A DNA stretch of 64,000 nucleotides, from assembly GCA_002559145.1 (NCBI GenBank), contig NTXX01000010.1, forward strand, positions 62,350-126,349, read 5' to 3'. This document shows, piece after piece, positions 54,888-63,123 of the stretch. The position numbers were made by a program, and so were the translations under genes. Source of the stretch: Bacillus sp. AFS006103 (GTDB taxonomy: Bacteria > Bacillota > Bacilli > Bacillales > Cytobacillaceae). Below the pieces are notes generated by a model that made no database searches, was not told the origin of the DNA, and saw only the letters and a program-made list of their open reading frames with translations. How positions within the stretch are numbered: the stretch's first letter is position 1; each line of letters begins with the position of its first letter.

Positions 54888-56936
54888 TTGGTATCTAAAG
54901 ATAAGCTAATGTCCATTTTTAAGAACTGGAAAAGGTGGCATTTACCTCAAATATTAGTGCTCTCTGTGTTGACTATCATATTAAGTTTCTTCGGTCTTCT
55001 ATATTATTTTTCCAAGGATGCAGATATATCAGGACTTAAAAACGAACTGCCCCAGGCAACCGTGTTTTATGATGTAAACGAGGATGTAGCAAGTAAAGTT
55101 TCGGCTAATAAAAATGAAGGGGTCTCAATCAAGCAAGTTCCAGATTCCATGAAAAATGCCATCATTGCCATTGAAGATCAGCGGTTTTATCAACATAGCG
55201 GTGTCGACCTTGTCGGAACATCAAGGGCACTTATGCGTGATATAAAAGCCGGGGGAATGGTAGAAGGCGGCAGTACTATTACTCAGCAATTGACTAAGAA
55301 TACATTACTCACATCACAAAAGACTTTAAATAGAAAAATGGAAGAAGTTTTTTTAGCGCTGCAAATTGAACGGGAGTATTCGAAACCTGAAATCCTCCAA
55401 ATGTATTTAAATCAAATCTATTTTGGAAATGGTGCATGGGGTCTTAAAACTGCGGCGAGCAAATATTTTGCCAAAGAAGTAAAAGACCTGTCCATCAGTG
55501 AATCTGCCCTACTCGCAGGGATAATTAAAGCTCCATCTGCCTTAAACCCTTACGAACATATGGAGAAGGCGACTGAAAGGCGAAACCTCGTATTAACCCA
55601 AATGCGAAAGCAAGGGTATATCTCAAAGCAGCAATATGAAAAAGCACGACACGACAAAGTGGTATTGGATGATAAGGGCGGCGACCCGTTCCGAGGCAAA
55701 TTTCCCTACTATGTTGATCAGGTATTAGATGAAGCGATTAACCATTATGGATTGTCACAGGATGACTTACTAACAGGCGGCTATCAAATTTATACAGAGC
55801 TGGAACCAGTGATGCAAACTGCAATGGAAGAGACATATCAAAATGATTCCTTTTTTCCAGAAGGAAAAGATCGTCTTGTTCAAAGTGGCGGTATTTTAGT
55901 GGATCCTAAGACAGGCGGAATCAGGGCTATTGTTGGCGGCCGTGGAAAACACACCTTTAGAGGTTATAATCGTGCTTCACAATTAGAAGCACAGCCCGGT
56001 TCTTCCTTTAAGCCATTAGCCGTTTATACACCTGCTCTGGAAAACGGCTGGAAAATTATCGATATGTTAAAAGATGAACCGATGATTTTTGGCGATTATC
56101 AACCTAGTAATTATGATTATCAATATGCCGGGGAAGTACCCATGTATGAAGCTGTGAAAGAATCAAAGAATGTTTCCGCTGTTTGGCTTTTAAATAAATT
56201 AGGAATAGAAGAAGGATTAGATTCCGTTAAACGGTTTGGAATCTCATTAGACAAAAAAGATCGCAATTTATCTCTAGCCTTGGGAGGTTTGCATAATGGC
56301 GTCTCTCCCCTAAATATGGCAGAAGCCTTTACTGTTTTTCCAAATAACGGTATAAGAATGAAGACCCATGCAATTAAGAAAATTGTTGATGCAGAAGGGA
56401 ATGTTATCGCCCGGTGGAAACCCAAAAAAGTGCGAGTTACAACAAAAGCAGTTACTGACAGTATGACGACTATGCTCCTTGGGGTGGTTGAGCAAGGAAC
56501 AGGTAGTGCTGCACAAATACCCAGTCGGGAAACCGCAGGGAAAACCGGGTCCACTCAGGTACCGATTACAGGAATCAATGGTGTAAAGGACCAATGGTTT
56601 GTAGGGTATACTCCACAACTGGTTGGCGCCATTTGGGTTGGCTATGATAAAACAGATGAAGAGCATTATTTAAAGTCAATGAGCAATAAAGGTTCAGCGG
56701 TTGTTTTTCGTGAAGTGATGACGGAAGCATTAAAGAATGAACCAAACGAAAGCTTTAATGTCCCGCATATCGCTGCCTTGATTGAAAAGAAAAGGCAAGA
56801 AGAAGAAAAGAAGAATCGGTTTAATTTTCAAGAGAACTTTAATAATGAGGTTCAGAAATGGGAAGAAAAATGGAATAAACAAAAAGAAAAGTGGAATAAA
56901 AAGTGGAAGAATAATGGGAAAGGTAATGGTTACTAA
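54888..56936 (+). CDS. Class A penicillin-binding protein (PBP1A family)
   Basis: 682 residues. Membrane anchor at about 21-41; glycosyltransferase GT51 domain with EDQRFYQHSGVD (catalytic Glu96), GGSTITQQLTKN and RKMEEVFLALQIE; transpeptidase domain with SSFK, SKN and KTGS motifs. The C-terminal tail (about 640-682) is low-complexity, rich in Lys, Trp, Asn and Glu (WNKQKEKWNKKWKNNGKG). It polymerises and crosslinks peptidoglycan; closest in size to PbpF/PbpG-like Bacillus enzymes. TTG start with AAAGGA upstream; ATG 54909 is an alternative. Confidence 0.93.
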   Translation: MVSKDKLMSIFKNWKRWHLPQILVLSVLTIILSFFGLLYYFSKDADISGLKNELPQATVFYDVNEDVASKVSANKNEGVSIKQVPDSMKNAIIAIEDQRFYQHSGVDLVGTSRALMRDIKAGGMVEGGSTITQQLTKNTLLTSQKTLNRKMEEVFLALQIEREYSKPEILQMYLNQIYFGNGAWGLKTAASKYFAKEVKDLSISESALLAGIIKAPSALNPYEHMEKATERRNLVLTQMRKQGYISKQQYEKARHDKVVLDDKGGDPFRGKFPYYVDQVLDEAINHYGLSQDDLLTGGYQIYTELEPVMQTAMEETYQNDSFFPEGKDRLVQSGGILVDPKTGGIRAIVGGRGKHTFRGYNRASQLEAQPGSSFKPLAVYTPALENGWKIIDMLKDEPMIFGDYQPSNYDYQYAGEVPMYEAVKESKNVSAVWLLNKLGIEEGLDSVKRFGISLDKKDRNLSLALGGLHNGVSPLNMAEAFTVFPNNGIRMKTHAIKKIVDAEGNVIARWKPKKVRVTTKAVTDSMTTMLLGVVEQGTGSAAQIPSRETAGKTGSTQVPITGINGVKDQWFVGYTPQLVGAIWVGYDKTDEEHYLKSMSNKGSAVVFREVMTEALKNEPNESFNVPHIAALIEKKRQEEEKKNRFNFQENFNNEVQKWEEKWNKQKEKWNKKWKNNGKGNGY

Positions 56937-56983
56937 TCGTTCTTTGGACCAACTCCAACAGGGGAGCATTGACCTGACTGGAT

Positions 56984-57026
56984 AAAAAAAGAAGCCTCTA
57001 AACGAAACTTGTTAAGGGGCTTTTCT
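56984..57026. terminator. Terminator between PBP and NAD(P)-binding gene
   Basis: AAGCCTCTAAAC...GTTAAGGGGCTT with flanking A and T runs; can act in both directions between convergent genes. Confidence 0.8.
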
Positions 57027-57028
57027 TG

Positions 57029-57649
57029 TTAATAAGTTATTCCAACGCGGGAACCAATAAATTCATTGGTAAATAGCTGCCCAAACGCAAAATCAGCTGT
57101 ATCAAAAATTGAGATGGAGGAGGGATTATCAGGAAGAAAGTCCTTTTCGTACCTATAATGCCCTTTTCTTTCGCCTATAGGCAAGTAGGTAGGACAGACG
57201 ACCGTCCAATCTAGGCCAGAATCCCTTAATATTAAATAGGCTTTTAAATGTTCTTCTGCATCCCGTGTACTTTTCCGTTTCGACTCAGAAGATTGAAACC
57301 GATATAAATAGGGTACAGACCTGGCTTGAAGAATTCCTGCTGTTCCAATGCTAATTATTCGCTGTATGCCTTGCTCTCTCATCTGCTTTATAATGAATGG
57401 CATGGATTCAGACAGAGTGGTGGTGCCATCTGTATTTAATGCACAAATTACTGCATCAGAGCCAGATATGCAATTTGAAATGTCATTTTCATTTAGCACA
57501 TTTCCTTCCTTAACAAGAAGACCATCTCCACTAAATTTAAGTTTTCTACTATCCCTCACCAGTACACGGACATTATGTTCCTGGGATAAAGCATTCTCTA
57601 AAATAATTGTTCCAACTCTGCCTGTTGCACCGAAAAGGCAAATGTTCAC
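57029..57649 (-). CDS. NAD(P)H-binding oxidoreductase-like protein (atypical SDR)
   Basis: 206 residues, Rossmann-fold protein of the NmrA/SDR5-like group. Nucleotide-binding motif FGATGRVG (6-13), then VRVLVRDSRKL and DAVICALNTDG. No YxxxK catalytic pair, as usual in this group. GTG start with AGAGGTG upstream. Biological role unknown; could be a redox sensor or quinone/flavin-type reductase. Confidence 0.85.
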   Translation of the reverse strand: MNICLFGATGRVGTIILENALSQEHNVRVLVRDSRKLKFSGDGLLVKEGNVLNENDISNCISGSDAVICALNTDGTTTLSESMPFIIKQMREQGIQRIISIGTAGILQARSVPYLYRFQSSESKRKSTRDAEEHLKAYLILRDSGLDWTVVCPTYLPIGERKGHYRYEKDFLPDNPSSISIFDTADFAFGQLFTNEFIGSRVGITY

Positions 57650-57765
57650 AAAAAGTTCACCTCTTAGTCAATAAAGTGTAATAATCATCACTTGCTATCC
57701 CTGGCCTATGTGATATTTTAAAAATGTTTAGGCATGCAATTAAATATTATAGGGGTGGGAAGTTT

Positions 57766-57849
57766 ATGTCAGAGTATTCAATTGTATTATTGATCGGTAG
57801 TTTTTTAATTCTTTCTTATTATATCGGATATACAATTATTAAACATTAA
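57766..57849 (+). CDS. 27-residue single-helix membrane microprotein
   Basis: MSEYSIVLLIGSFLILSYYI followed by GYTIIKH: one transmembrane helix with few charged residues. AGGGGTGGG lies seven bases upstream of the ATG, and a strong terminator follows within ten bases, so it looks like an independent transcription unit. No family recognised. Confidence 0.6.
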   Translation: MSEYSIVLLIGSFLILSYYIGYTIIKH

Positions 57850-57855
57850 ATTTTG

Positions 57856-57886
57856 AACTGCAGACAAGTGTCTGCAGTTTTTTTAT
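57856..57886 (+). terminator. Terminator after the microprotein gene
   Basis: AACTGCAGACA-AG-TGTCTGCAGTT with a seven-T tail. Confidence 0.9.
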
Positions 57887-57971
57887 ATAGTAAAATGCTA
57901 TTTCTTTAATAAAATCGATAGGAATGGGTATATATATTGAAGTATATGAATTTGTGAGGTGTGGATGAGAC

Positions 57972-59354
57972 ATGGAGAATTATCGTATCGAAAAAGATAC
58001 CCTTGGTGAGGTTCGTGTGCCAGCGGATAAATATTGGGGAGCGCAAACACAACGAAGCAAGGAAAATTTTAAAATTGGCTCTGAAAAGATGCCTTTGGGC
58101 GTGATTTATGGTCTGGTTTTTATTAAAAAGGCTGCAGCCATTGTCAATTCTCAATTAGGAAAACTCAGCGAAGAAAAAATGAAGGCGATTATAAAAGTAT
58201 GTGATTCCATTCATAACGGTGATATGGATGAACATTTTCCGTTGGTCGTTTGGCAAACCGGCAGTGGTACACAATCCAATATGAACGTTAATGAAGTCAT
58301 AGCCAATCGGGCAAATCAATGGCTAAAAGAGCAGGATGCCAGCTTTGAAATAATTCACCCGAATGATGATGTCAATATGTCGCAGAGCTCTAATGATACC
58401 TTTCCAACCGCTATGCATATTGCAGCTTATACTATAATCGTTAAGGATCTCCTCCCTGTTATATCAGAATTAAAAAGCACGCTCCTTGGAAAAGAAAAGG
58501 ATTTTTCAAAGATCATAAAAATTGGGAGAACACATTTGCAGGATGCAACCCCATTAACGTTGGGACAAGAGATCAGCGGATGGCGGGTTATGATTGAAAA
58601 GTGTGAAAGGATGATCACAGAGGCAAGCAAGTATCTGCTTGATTTGGCGATAGGAGGGACTGCTGTTGGTACAGGAATCAATGCTCCATCGCAATTTGGT
58701 GACAAGGTGGCTGAGCAGATTTCTACTCTCACAGGTTATCCATTTCGCTCCTCAGAAAATAAATTTCACGCCTTAACAAGTCATGATGAAATTGTACATG
58801 TCCATGGTGCCCTTAAAGCCTTGGCAGCTGATTTAATGAAAATAGCTAATGATGTCCGCTGGCTTGCTAGTGGGCCACGCAGTGGGATTGGAGAAATTAG
58901 TATACCCGCCAATGAGCCAGGGAGTTCAATTATGCCTGGAAAGGTAAATCCTACTCAGAGTGAAGCGTTGACGATGATTGCGTGCCAGGTTTTTGGTAAT
59001 GACGCAGCAATTGGTTTTGCTGCAAGTCAAGGGAACTTTGAGTTAAATGTGTTTAAACCAGTGATTATTAATAATTTCATTCAATCAATTAGGCTCCTCT
59101 CTGATGGAATCAAATCTTTTAATAAAAATTGTGCATTAGGTCTCGTGGCCAATGAAGAAATTATTAAGGAACATGTAAGCCGCTCATTGATGCTGGTTAC
59201 AGCGTTAAATCCACATATAGGCTATGAAAAGGCTGCTGAAATTGCCAAACTTGCATTTAAGGATAATTGCTCATTACAGGAGGCAGCTATAGAATTAGGC
59301 TATGTTTCAGAACAACAGTTTTCAAACTGGGTTCGGCCGGAAAATATGATTTGA
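57972..59354 (+). CDS. fumC: Class II fumarate hydratase
   Basis: 460 residues, homotetrameric iron-independent fumarase (citG in B. subtilis), hydrating fumarate to malate in the TCA cycle. Signature [11 protein letters not shown] with the flexible SS loop, [19 protein letters not shown] and [16 protein letters not shown] are all intact. GAGGTG lies upstream of the ATG. Monocistronic with a terminator. Confidence 0.97.
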   Translation: MENYRIEKDTLGEVRVPADKYWGAQTQRSKENFKIGSEKMPLGVIYGLVFIKKAAAIVNSQLGKLSEEKMKAIIKVCDSIHNGDMDEHFPLVVWQTGSGTQSNMNVNEVIANRANQWLKEQDASFEIIHPNDDVNMSQSSNDTFPTAMHIAAYTIIVKDLLPVISELKSTLLGKEKDFSKIIKIGRTHLQDATPLTLGQEISGWRVMIEKCERMITEASKYLLDLAIGGTAVGTGINAPSQFGDKVAEQISTLTGYPFRSSENKFHALTSHDEIVHVHGALKALAADLMKIANDVRWLASGPRSGIGEISIPANEPGSSIMPGKVNPTQSEALTMIACQVFGNDAAIGFAASQGNFELNVFKPVIINNFIQSIRLLSDGIKSFNKNCALGLVANEEIIKEHVSRSLMLVTALNPHIGYEKAAEIAKLAFKDNCSLQEAAIELGYVSEQQFSNWVRPENMI

Positions 59355-59362
59355 CAAAATGA

Positions 59363-59390
59363 AAGCCCCCTTCGTGAGAAGGGGGCTTAG
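59363..59390 (+). terminator. Terminator after fumC
   Basis: AAGCCCCCTTC-GTGA-GAAGGGGGCTT; also positioned to end the convergent SASP gene. Confidence 0.85.
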
Positions 59391-59428
59391 CCATAATATT
59401 TATTTGTATTTACTGGGTTTTCTAAAAA

Positions 59429-59632
59429 TTAGCGTTGGAATCCGCCAAGTTGAGATTCAGCCATTGCTACAAGACGTTTTGTAATTTCTCCTCCAACAGA
59501 ACCATTGGCACGTGAAGTAGTGTCTGCACCAAGATTTACACCAAATTCAGAAGCAATTTCATACTTCATTTGACTAAGAGCTTGCTCGACGCCTGGTACT
59601 AGTAGTTGATTAGAGTTGTTGTTACTTGCCAT
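59429..59632 (-). CDS. Alpha/beta-type small acid-soluble spore protein
   Basis: 67 residues with the family motifs [10 protein letters not shown] (GPR protease site, around residues 23-32) and [13 protein letters not shown] near the C-terminus. It binds and protects spore DNA and is degraded during germination. AGAGGAG lies upstream of the ATG. Sigma-G control is expected; CATACTG at about 30 bases upstream resembles its -10, but the -35 is poor. Two tRNA-like sequences lie directly upstream. Confidence 0.96.
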   Translation of the reverse strand: MASNNNSNQLLVPGVEQALSQMKYEIASEFGVNLGADTTSRANGSVGGEITKRLVAMAESQLGGFQR

Positions 59633-59662
59633 AGTTGAATAACACTCCTCTTAATAAGTTTG

Positions 59663-59721
59663 GGGTCAGTATGGAATTGAACCATAATGGAGATTAAACC
59701 ATTGCCGCCTTGGCCTAACCC
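59663..59721 (-). pseudogene. Compact tRNA-like sequence (59 nt), possibly degenerate tRNA-Gln
   Basis: On the minus strand: GGGTTAG (5') pairs with CTGACCC (3') as a 7-bp acceptor stem with one G-U pair and is followed by CA. The T arm TATGG-TTCAATT-CCATA is perfect, with a canonical T loop. Only 28 nt lie between, instead of about 40: a GCC/GGC mini D-arm and an AATGG-N8-CCATT hairpin. GCCAAGGCGGCAA recalls tRNA-Gln D arms. Confidence 0.5.
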
Positions 59722-59790
59722 ATAATTATCAATGTTACCTTTGATAAGTTTTTTACAAATTGGAGATTCATTCATTATCTTATTTTGGTT

Positions 59791-59836
59791 GGATGAGTCG
59801 GACTTGCACCGGCTATAACCCTGGTTGGTTTCATCC
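59791..59836 (-). pseudogene. tRNA-derived fragment (46 nt)
   Basis: On the minus strand GGATGA...TCATCC form acceptor-like ends, and GCCGG-TGCAAGT-CCGAC forms a T arm with one mismatch and a plausible T loop. The D and anticodon regions are largely missing. Confidence 0.4.
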
Positions 59837-59993
59837 ATCGTTGTAAGTAGCTGTTGTTGCTTGCTTTGTAATATTTATTATGATTCAAACGGACGGAGAT
59901 ATTCAAAAAGTTAATTAGTAATTTATTCCATTACATATAGGTGGAAGGTTAACACAAACTAGGGGTAAGAACTAAACTAAAAGGGTGAATGGA

Positions 59994-60236
59994 ATGTCAG
60001 AATGCCCAGTATGTAATGGTTTTCGAGAAGCCTATTTATTATGTTCAAATTGTGGTGAACCTATGATGGAAAGTGGTCGTCTTATGGATTTTTATGATGA
60101 TTATAGTCCATATATGGAAATAGACTTAACGAAAATGGAAGATGGATATCCCGATACGAACTCGGGTCAGAAGTGTCCCCATGTGTATCGCTGCCAAGTT
60201 TGTAATCAAGAGGATATTTTTTTTATAAAAGAATAA
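59994..60236 (+). CDS. Small zinc-ribbon-like protein
   Basis: 80 residues. Two CxxC pairs at the N-terminus (CPVC and CSNC) and a C-terminal CPHVYRCQVC give a probable two-site zinc-ribbon protein. The middle is acidic (LMDFYDDYSPYMEID). ATG at 59994 with AAAGGG upstream; GTG 59985 is an alternative. Function unknown; similar short CxxC proteins occur in Bacillus without assigned role. Confidence 0.75.
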   Translation: MSECPVCNGFREAYLLCSNCGEPMMESGRLMDFYDDYSPYMEIDLTKMEDGYPDTNSGQKCPHVYRCQVCNQEDIFFIKE

Positions 60237-60262
60237 GCCCCGCTTTGAAAACGGGGCTTATT
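60232..60262. terminator. Bidirectional terminator
   Basis: AATAAGCCCCG-N9-CGGGGCTTATT between the zinc-ribbon gene (+) and msmX (-). Confidence 0.85.
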
Positions 60263-60294
60263 CTATCTGCCGCTAAACGGGCGCTTGCGATATC

Positions 60295-61398
60295 TTATAA
60301 TGGACGAATACGTGATTCCGTTTCTACATCAAAGAAATGTGCTTTGTTCATATCAAACGCTAGTTCTATTGTATCTCCCGGATGAATATCCCCACGAGAA
60401 TCTACACGGGCTACGAAATCTTGGTCAGCAATACTTGAATAGATCATTAATTCCGCTCCAGTTAACTCGGCAACATCCACAGTTGCATTAATCTTAGAGC
60501 CTGCAGACGCATCAATGAAAACCGGCTCATCATGAATATCTTCCGGGCGAGTTCCAAGAATGATTGATTTTCCAACGTAACCTTGCTCGCGAAGATATTT
60601 CATCTTTCCTTCAGGAACAGCCATCGATATTTTTCCAATGACAAATTTTCCATCTTCCAGTTTTCCGTTAAAGAAATTCATTGCCGGAGAGCCGATAAAG
60701 CCTCCAACAAAAACATTCTCAGGTTTTTCATATACTTCTTTTGGGGAACCAACTTGCTGAATGATACCATCTTTCATAACAACAAGTCGTGTGGCCATTG
60801 TCATTGCTTCTGTTTGGTCGTGAGTAACATAGATAGTAGTTGTATCTAAGCGACGGTGAAGTTTAGCAATTTCAGCACGCATTTGCACACGAAGCTTAGC
60901 ATCTAGATTTGATAATGGTTCATCCATTAAGAATACTTTGGCATCACGGACAATCGCACGACCTAATGCTACACGCTGACGCTGACCACCTGATAATGCC
61001 TTAGGTTTACGTGTTAAGTATGCTTCTAAACCAAGAATTTTTGCCGCGTCATTGACTCGACGTTCAATTTCATCTTTTGGAAACTTGCGCAGTTTTAATC
61101 CGAACGCCATGTTATCATATACAGTCATGTGTGGGTAAAGCGCGTAGTTTTGGAAAACCATTGCGATATCTCGATCTTTTGGGGCCACATCATTGACTCT
61201 TTTTCCATCAATATAGAATTCACCTTTGGAGATATCTTCAAGTCCTGCAATCATACGAAGCGTCGTAGATTTGCCGCACCCTGATGGTCCAACAAACACA
61301 ATAAACTCTTTATCTTCAATATGTAAATTGAAGTCCTGAACAGCGGTCACTTTATTATCATAAATTTTATAAATGTGGTCTAATTTTAACTCTGCCAT
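60295..61398 (-). CDS. msmX: Multiple-sugar ABC importer ATPase (MsmX/UgpC type)
   Basis: 367 residues. ABC ATPase with Walker [10 protein letters not shown] (37-45), signature [16 protein letters not shown] and Walker [13 protein letters not shown]; the C-terminal half is a TOBE/OB regulatory domain of the MalK/UgpC type. In B. subtilis MsmX is the shared ATPase of several oligosaccharide importers, and its gene neighbours the PucR-like yxkF, as here. No permease genes are adjacent, consistent with a shared ATPase. Confidence 0.92.
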   Translation of the reverse strand: MAELKLDHIYKIYDNKVTAVQDFNLHIEDKEFIVFVGPSGCGKSTTLRMIAGLEDISKGEFYIDGKRVNDVAPKDRDIAMVFQNYALYPHMTVYDNMAFGLKLRKFPKDEIERRVNDAAKILGLEAYLTRKPKALSGGQRQRVALGRAIVRDAKVFLMDEPLSNLDAKLRVQMRAEIAKLHRRLDTTTIYVTHDQTEAMTMATRLVVMKDGIIQQVGSPKEVYEKPENVFVGGFIGSPAMNFFNGKLEDGKFVIGKISMAVPEGKMKYLREQGYVGKSIILGTRPEDIHDEPVFIDASAGSKINATVDVAELTGAELMIYSSIADQDFVARVDSRGDIHPGDTIELAFDMNKAHFFDVETESRIRPL

Positions 61399-61478
61399 TT
61401 GAATGCCTCCCTTAATCTTGTTAAGTAACAGTTTACATTCAGAGGAAGAAAATCAATATGGACAGAGTGCACAAAGTT

Positions 61479-61492
61479 TGAAAACGCTTTTT
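61479..61492. promoter_or_regulatory. Possible CcpA cre site upstream of msmX
   Basis: TGAAAACGCTTTTT matches the core TGNAANCGNT of cre but lacks the final CA. It lies 81 bases upstream of the msmX start; carbon catabolite control would fit the gene. Confidence 0.4.
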
Positions 61493-61506
61493 TAGGCAGA
61501 TTGTTG

Positions 61507-62418
61507 TTATTTATCTAAACTTTGCTCAAAAAGGAGGCAAGCTAAAAAAACGGTAAAAGCACCATAAAAGTCCTTTAATTGAATACCGGATTTATCGATG
61601 AATTTATCGATTCGATATTGAAGTGTATTTCGATGAATATATAGTTTTTTAGCCGTCAAACTGGCATTTAAATTATTTTCAAGGAAAACTTTGATTGTTG
61701 AATACAACTCATGATCCTCTTTAAAAACTCTAAATATTACCTGAATGACCCTTTGCTTGATTTCAGGTGGTAAGTGATAAGCTAAATAAGCTGGGAAGAT
61801 GCGCTCGAATGTTAAGATATTCAGGTTGGTGATTAAATTCGCCAATCCAAAAGAAAAGTATTCTTTCTCCCCAAGAAATTTTGAGCGAAGTTGATTGGAC
61901 ATAGGATGGAATTTTCCAATAAAAAAGGAGATTTTTACAAAAAGGTCACTTTCAAGTGTTTCTGTCATTGAAATCAATTCTTCATCTGTTAGAGTAATCG
62001 TGTTACCCTCTTCAATGACAATACCTCGACTGCTGTTTTCCCAGATGATAATAACTTCTTCGCTGAAAAATCCCTTTAAAGCAGACTCAATCTCGGTTTG
62101 AACCGCATCAGTATTATTTAATTGAATCTGAATGAACCGAAGGTATGTCTCAGGTTTATAATTAGGGAGAGGCCCATCTGAGAATAAATACAGATCCCAA
62201 CCCTTTGCAGTCGAATTGCTGGTAGGAGTTTGAAAGTCAATTAATTGATAAAGCGTTTTAAGAAGGGTTAATTCCTTTTCAGTTAGCTCTCCTTTCGGAA
62301 TGCTAATCCATTCGTTTTCCATCTCATTGAAGAAGATATAAGACTGTTCAGAGGGATTCACTGGTTTATCGGGAAATAAAATAGAATTTTTATAAATAGA
62401 CAATAATTTTTTTAGCAT
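61507..62418 (-). CDS. PucR-type helix-turn-helix regulator (YxkF-like)
   Basis: 303 residues. The C-terminal PucR HTH (about 255-300) reads LNASLTAKKLYIHRNTLQYRIDKFIDKSGI; the N-terminal two thirds show no clear sensor domain. I place the start at ATG 62418, with GGGGAAA upstream; the ATG at 62433 has no ribosome binding site. Position upstream of msmX matches B. subtilis yxkF. Ligand unknown; possibly a sugar. Confidence 0.8.
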   Translation of the reverse strand: MLKKLLSIYKNSILFPDKPVNPSEQSYIFFNEMENEWISIPKGELTEKELTLLKTLYQLIDFQTPTSNSTAKGWDLYLFSDGPLPNYKPETYLRFIQIQLNNTDAVQTEIESALKGFFSEEVIIIWENSSRGIVIEEGNTITLTDEELISMTETLESDLFVKISFFIGKFHPMSNQLRSKFLGEKEYFSFGLANLITNLNILTFERIFPAYLAYHLPPEIKQRVIQVIFRVFKEDHELYSTIKVFLENNLNASLTAKKLYIHRNTLQYRIDKFIDKSGIQLKDFYGAFTVFLACLLFEQSLDK

Positions 62419-62487
62419 GATCAATTTCCCCATTTATTAAAAATTTCTTTTAACTTATTATAACAGTAGTTAATGTAAGCATGAAAT

Positions 62488-62520
62488 AAAAAAGGCCAGC
62501 CTATGTTTTTTAGGCTAGCT
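62488..62520 (-). terminator. Terminator after the 63-residue protein gene
   Basis: On the minus strand AGCTAGCCTA...TAGGCTGGCC followed by six T. Confidence 0.8.
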
Positions 62521-62545
62521 TGTCATATATAGAAGTCAAAATAGA

Positions 62546-62737
62546 TTAATCGCATTCATAGGGTGGTTGTTCTTCGTGGAACTCATGGGCTTCTTCGATA
62601 TTAGTTGTATCGTGGCGGGAATGGACAGAACCACCTGACATACCTTCGTTAATCATTCGATCAACATCCATGAACAACTTATCTCTGCCTTCATAAGCTG
62701 AACCTAAATCAGTTACCTTGTCTTTTCCTTTGTCCAT
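62546..62737 (-). CDS. Small hydrophilic protein of unknown function
   Basis: 63 residues, acidic, no hydrophobic segment. It contains MDVDRMINEGMSGGSVHSRHD and ends EEQPPYECD with a single Cys near the end. Start at the ATG at 62737, nine bases after AAAGGG. Located between YxkF-like and YheE-like genes; its style recalls small spore-associated proteins of Bacillus, but no family is recognised. Confidence 0.65.
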   Translation of the reverse strand: MDKGKDKVTDLGSAYEGRDKLFMDVDRMINEGMSGGSVHSRHDTTNIEEAHEFHEEQPPYECD

Positions 62738-62818
62738 AACGATCATCCCTTTCCATTAACTATCTTTAGTTTGTGGAAAAGGTAAGTTTTCATGCACTGT
62801 TAAGATCCTGACAGGTCC

Positions 62819-63028
62819 TTACTCATATACGTGGAAAAGCATTAGCTCATGGATTTGACTTGATAATGCCTCAATTTCCTCTCGTTCTGGTACATTCGTT
62901 GTCCACTCTATTTTCCCAGTTTGGTGATAGACTCCTGTGACTCTTTGCTTTTTATGGTAAAAGGAAAAATTCCAGCCCGGAATATTTTTATTTTCAAATA
63001 GTGGCTTGAATTGAAAGTGCATTAGCAT
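62819..63028 (-). CDS. YheE-like protein
   Basis: 69 residues, soluble: HFQFKPLFENKNIPGWNFSF and YHQTGKIEW. I recognise it as resembling B. subtilis YheE (DUF5342 type); in B. subtilis yheE stands next to yheC/yheD, as here. AAAGGGGGA lies upstream of the ATG. Function unknown. Confidence 0.75.
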   Translation of the reverse strand: MLMHFQFKPLFENKNIPGWNFSFYHKKQRVTGVYHQTGKIEWTTNVPEREEIEALSSQIHELMLFHVYE

Positions 63029-63123
63029 CGTGAAATCCCCCTTTTATTTTACTTACTTCTAGCTTACCTCTAGCTTACCTTGTTTGGGAGATTTTTTAAA
63101 TAGAATTTTCTGTTAATATTTTG

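Larger units (their letters stand above)
59633..59993. other. 361-base gap with two tRNA-like remnants
   Basis: Besides the SASP ribosome binding site it holds the tRNA-like sequences at 59663-59721 and 59791-59836 (both minus). From 59840 to 59980 I see only AT-rich DNA that must hold the promoter of the zinc-ribbon gene. A 79-codon frame on the minus strand overlaps both tRNA-like pieces and is probably spurious. Confidence 0.65.

Noticed and set aside
59599..59838. 79-codon minus-strand ORF upstream of the SASP gene
   Set aside because: Overlaps both tRNA-like sequences and the SASP start, no ribosome binding site, no recognisable domain.
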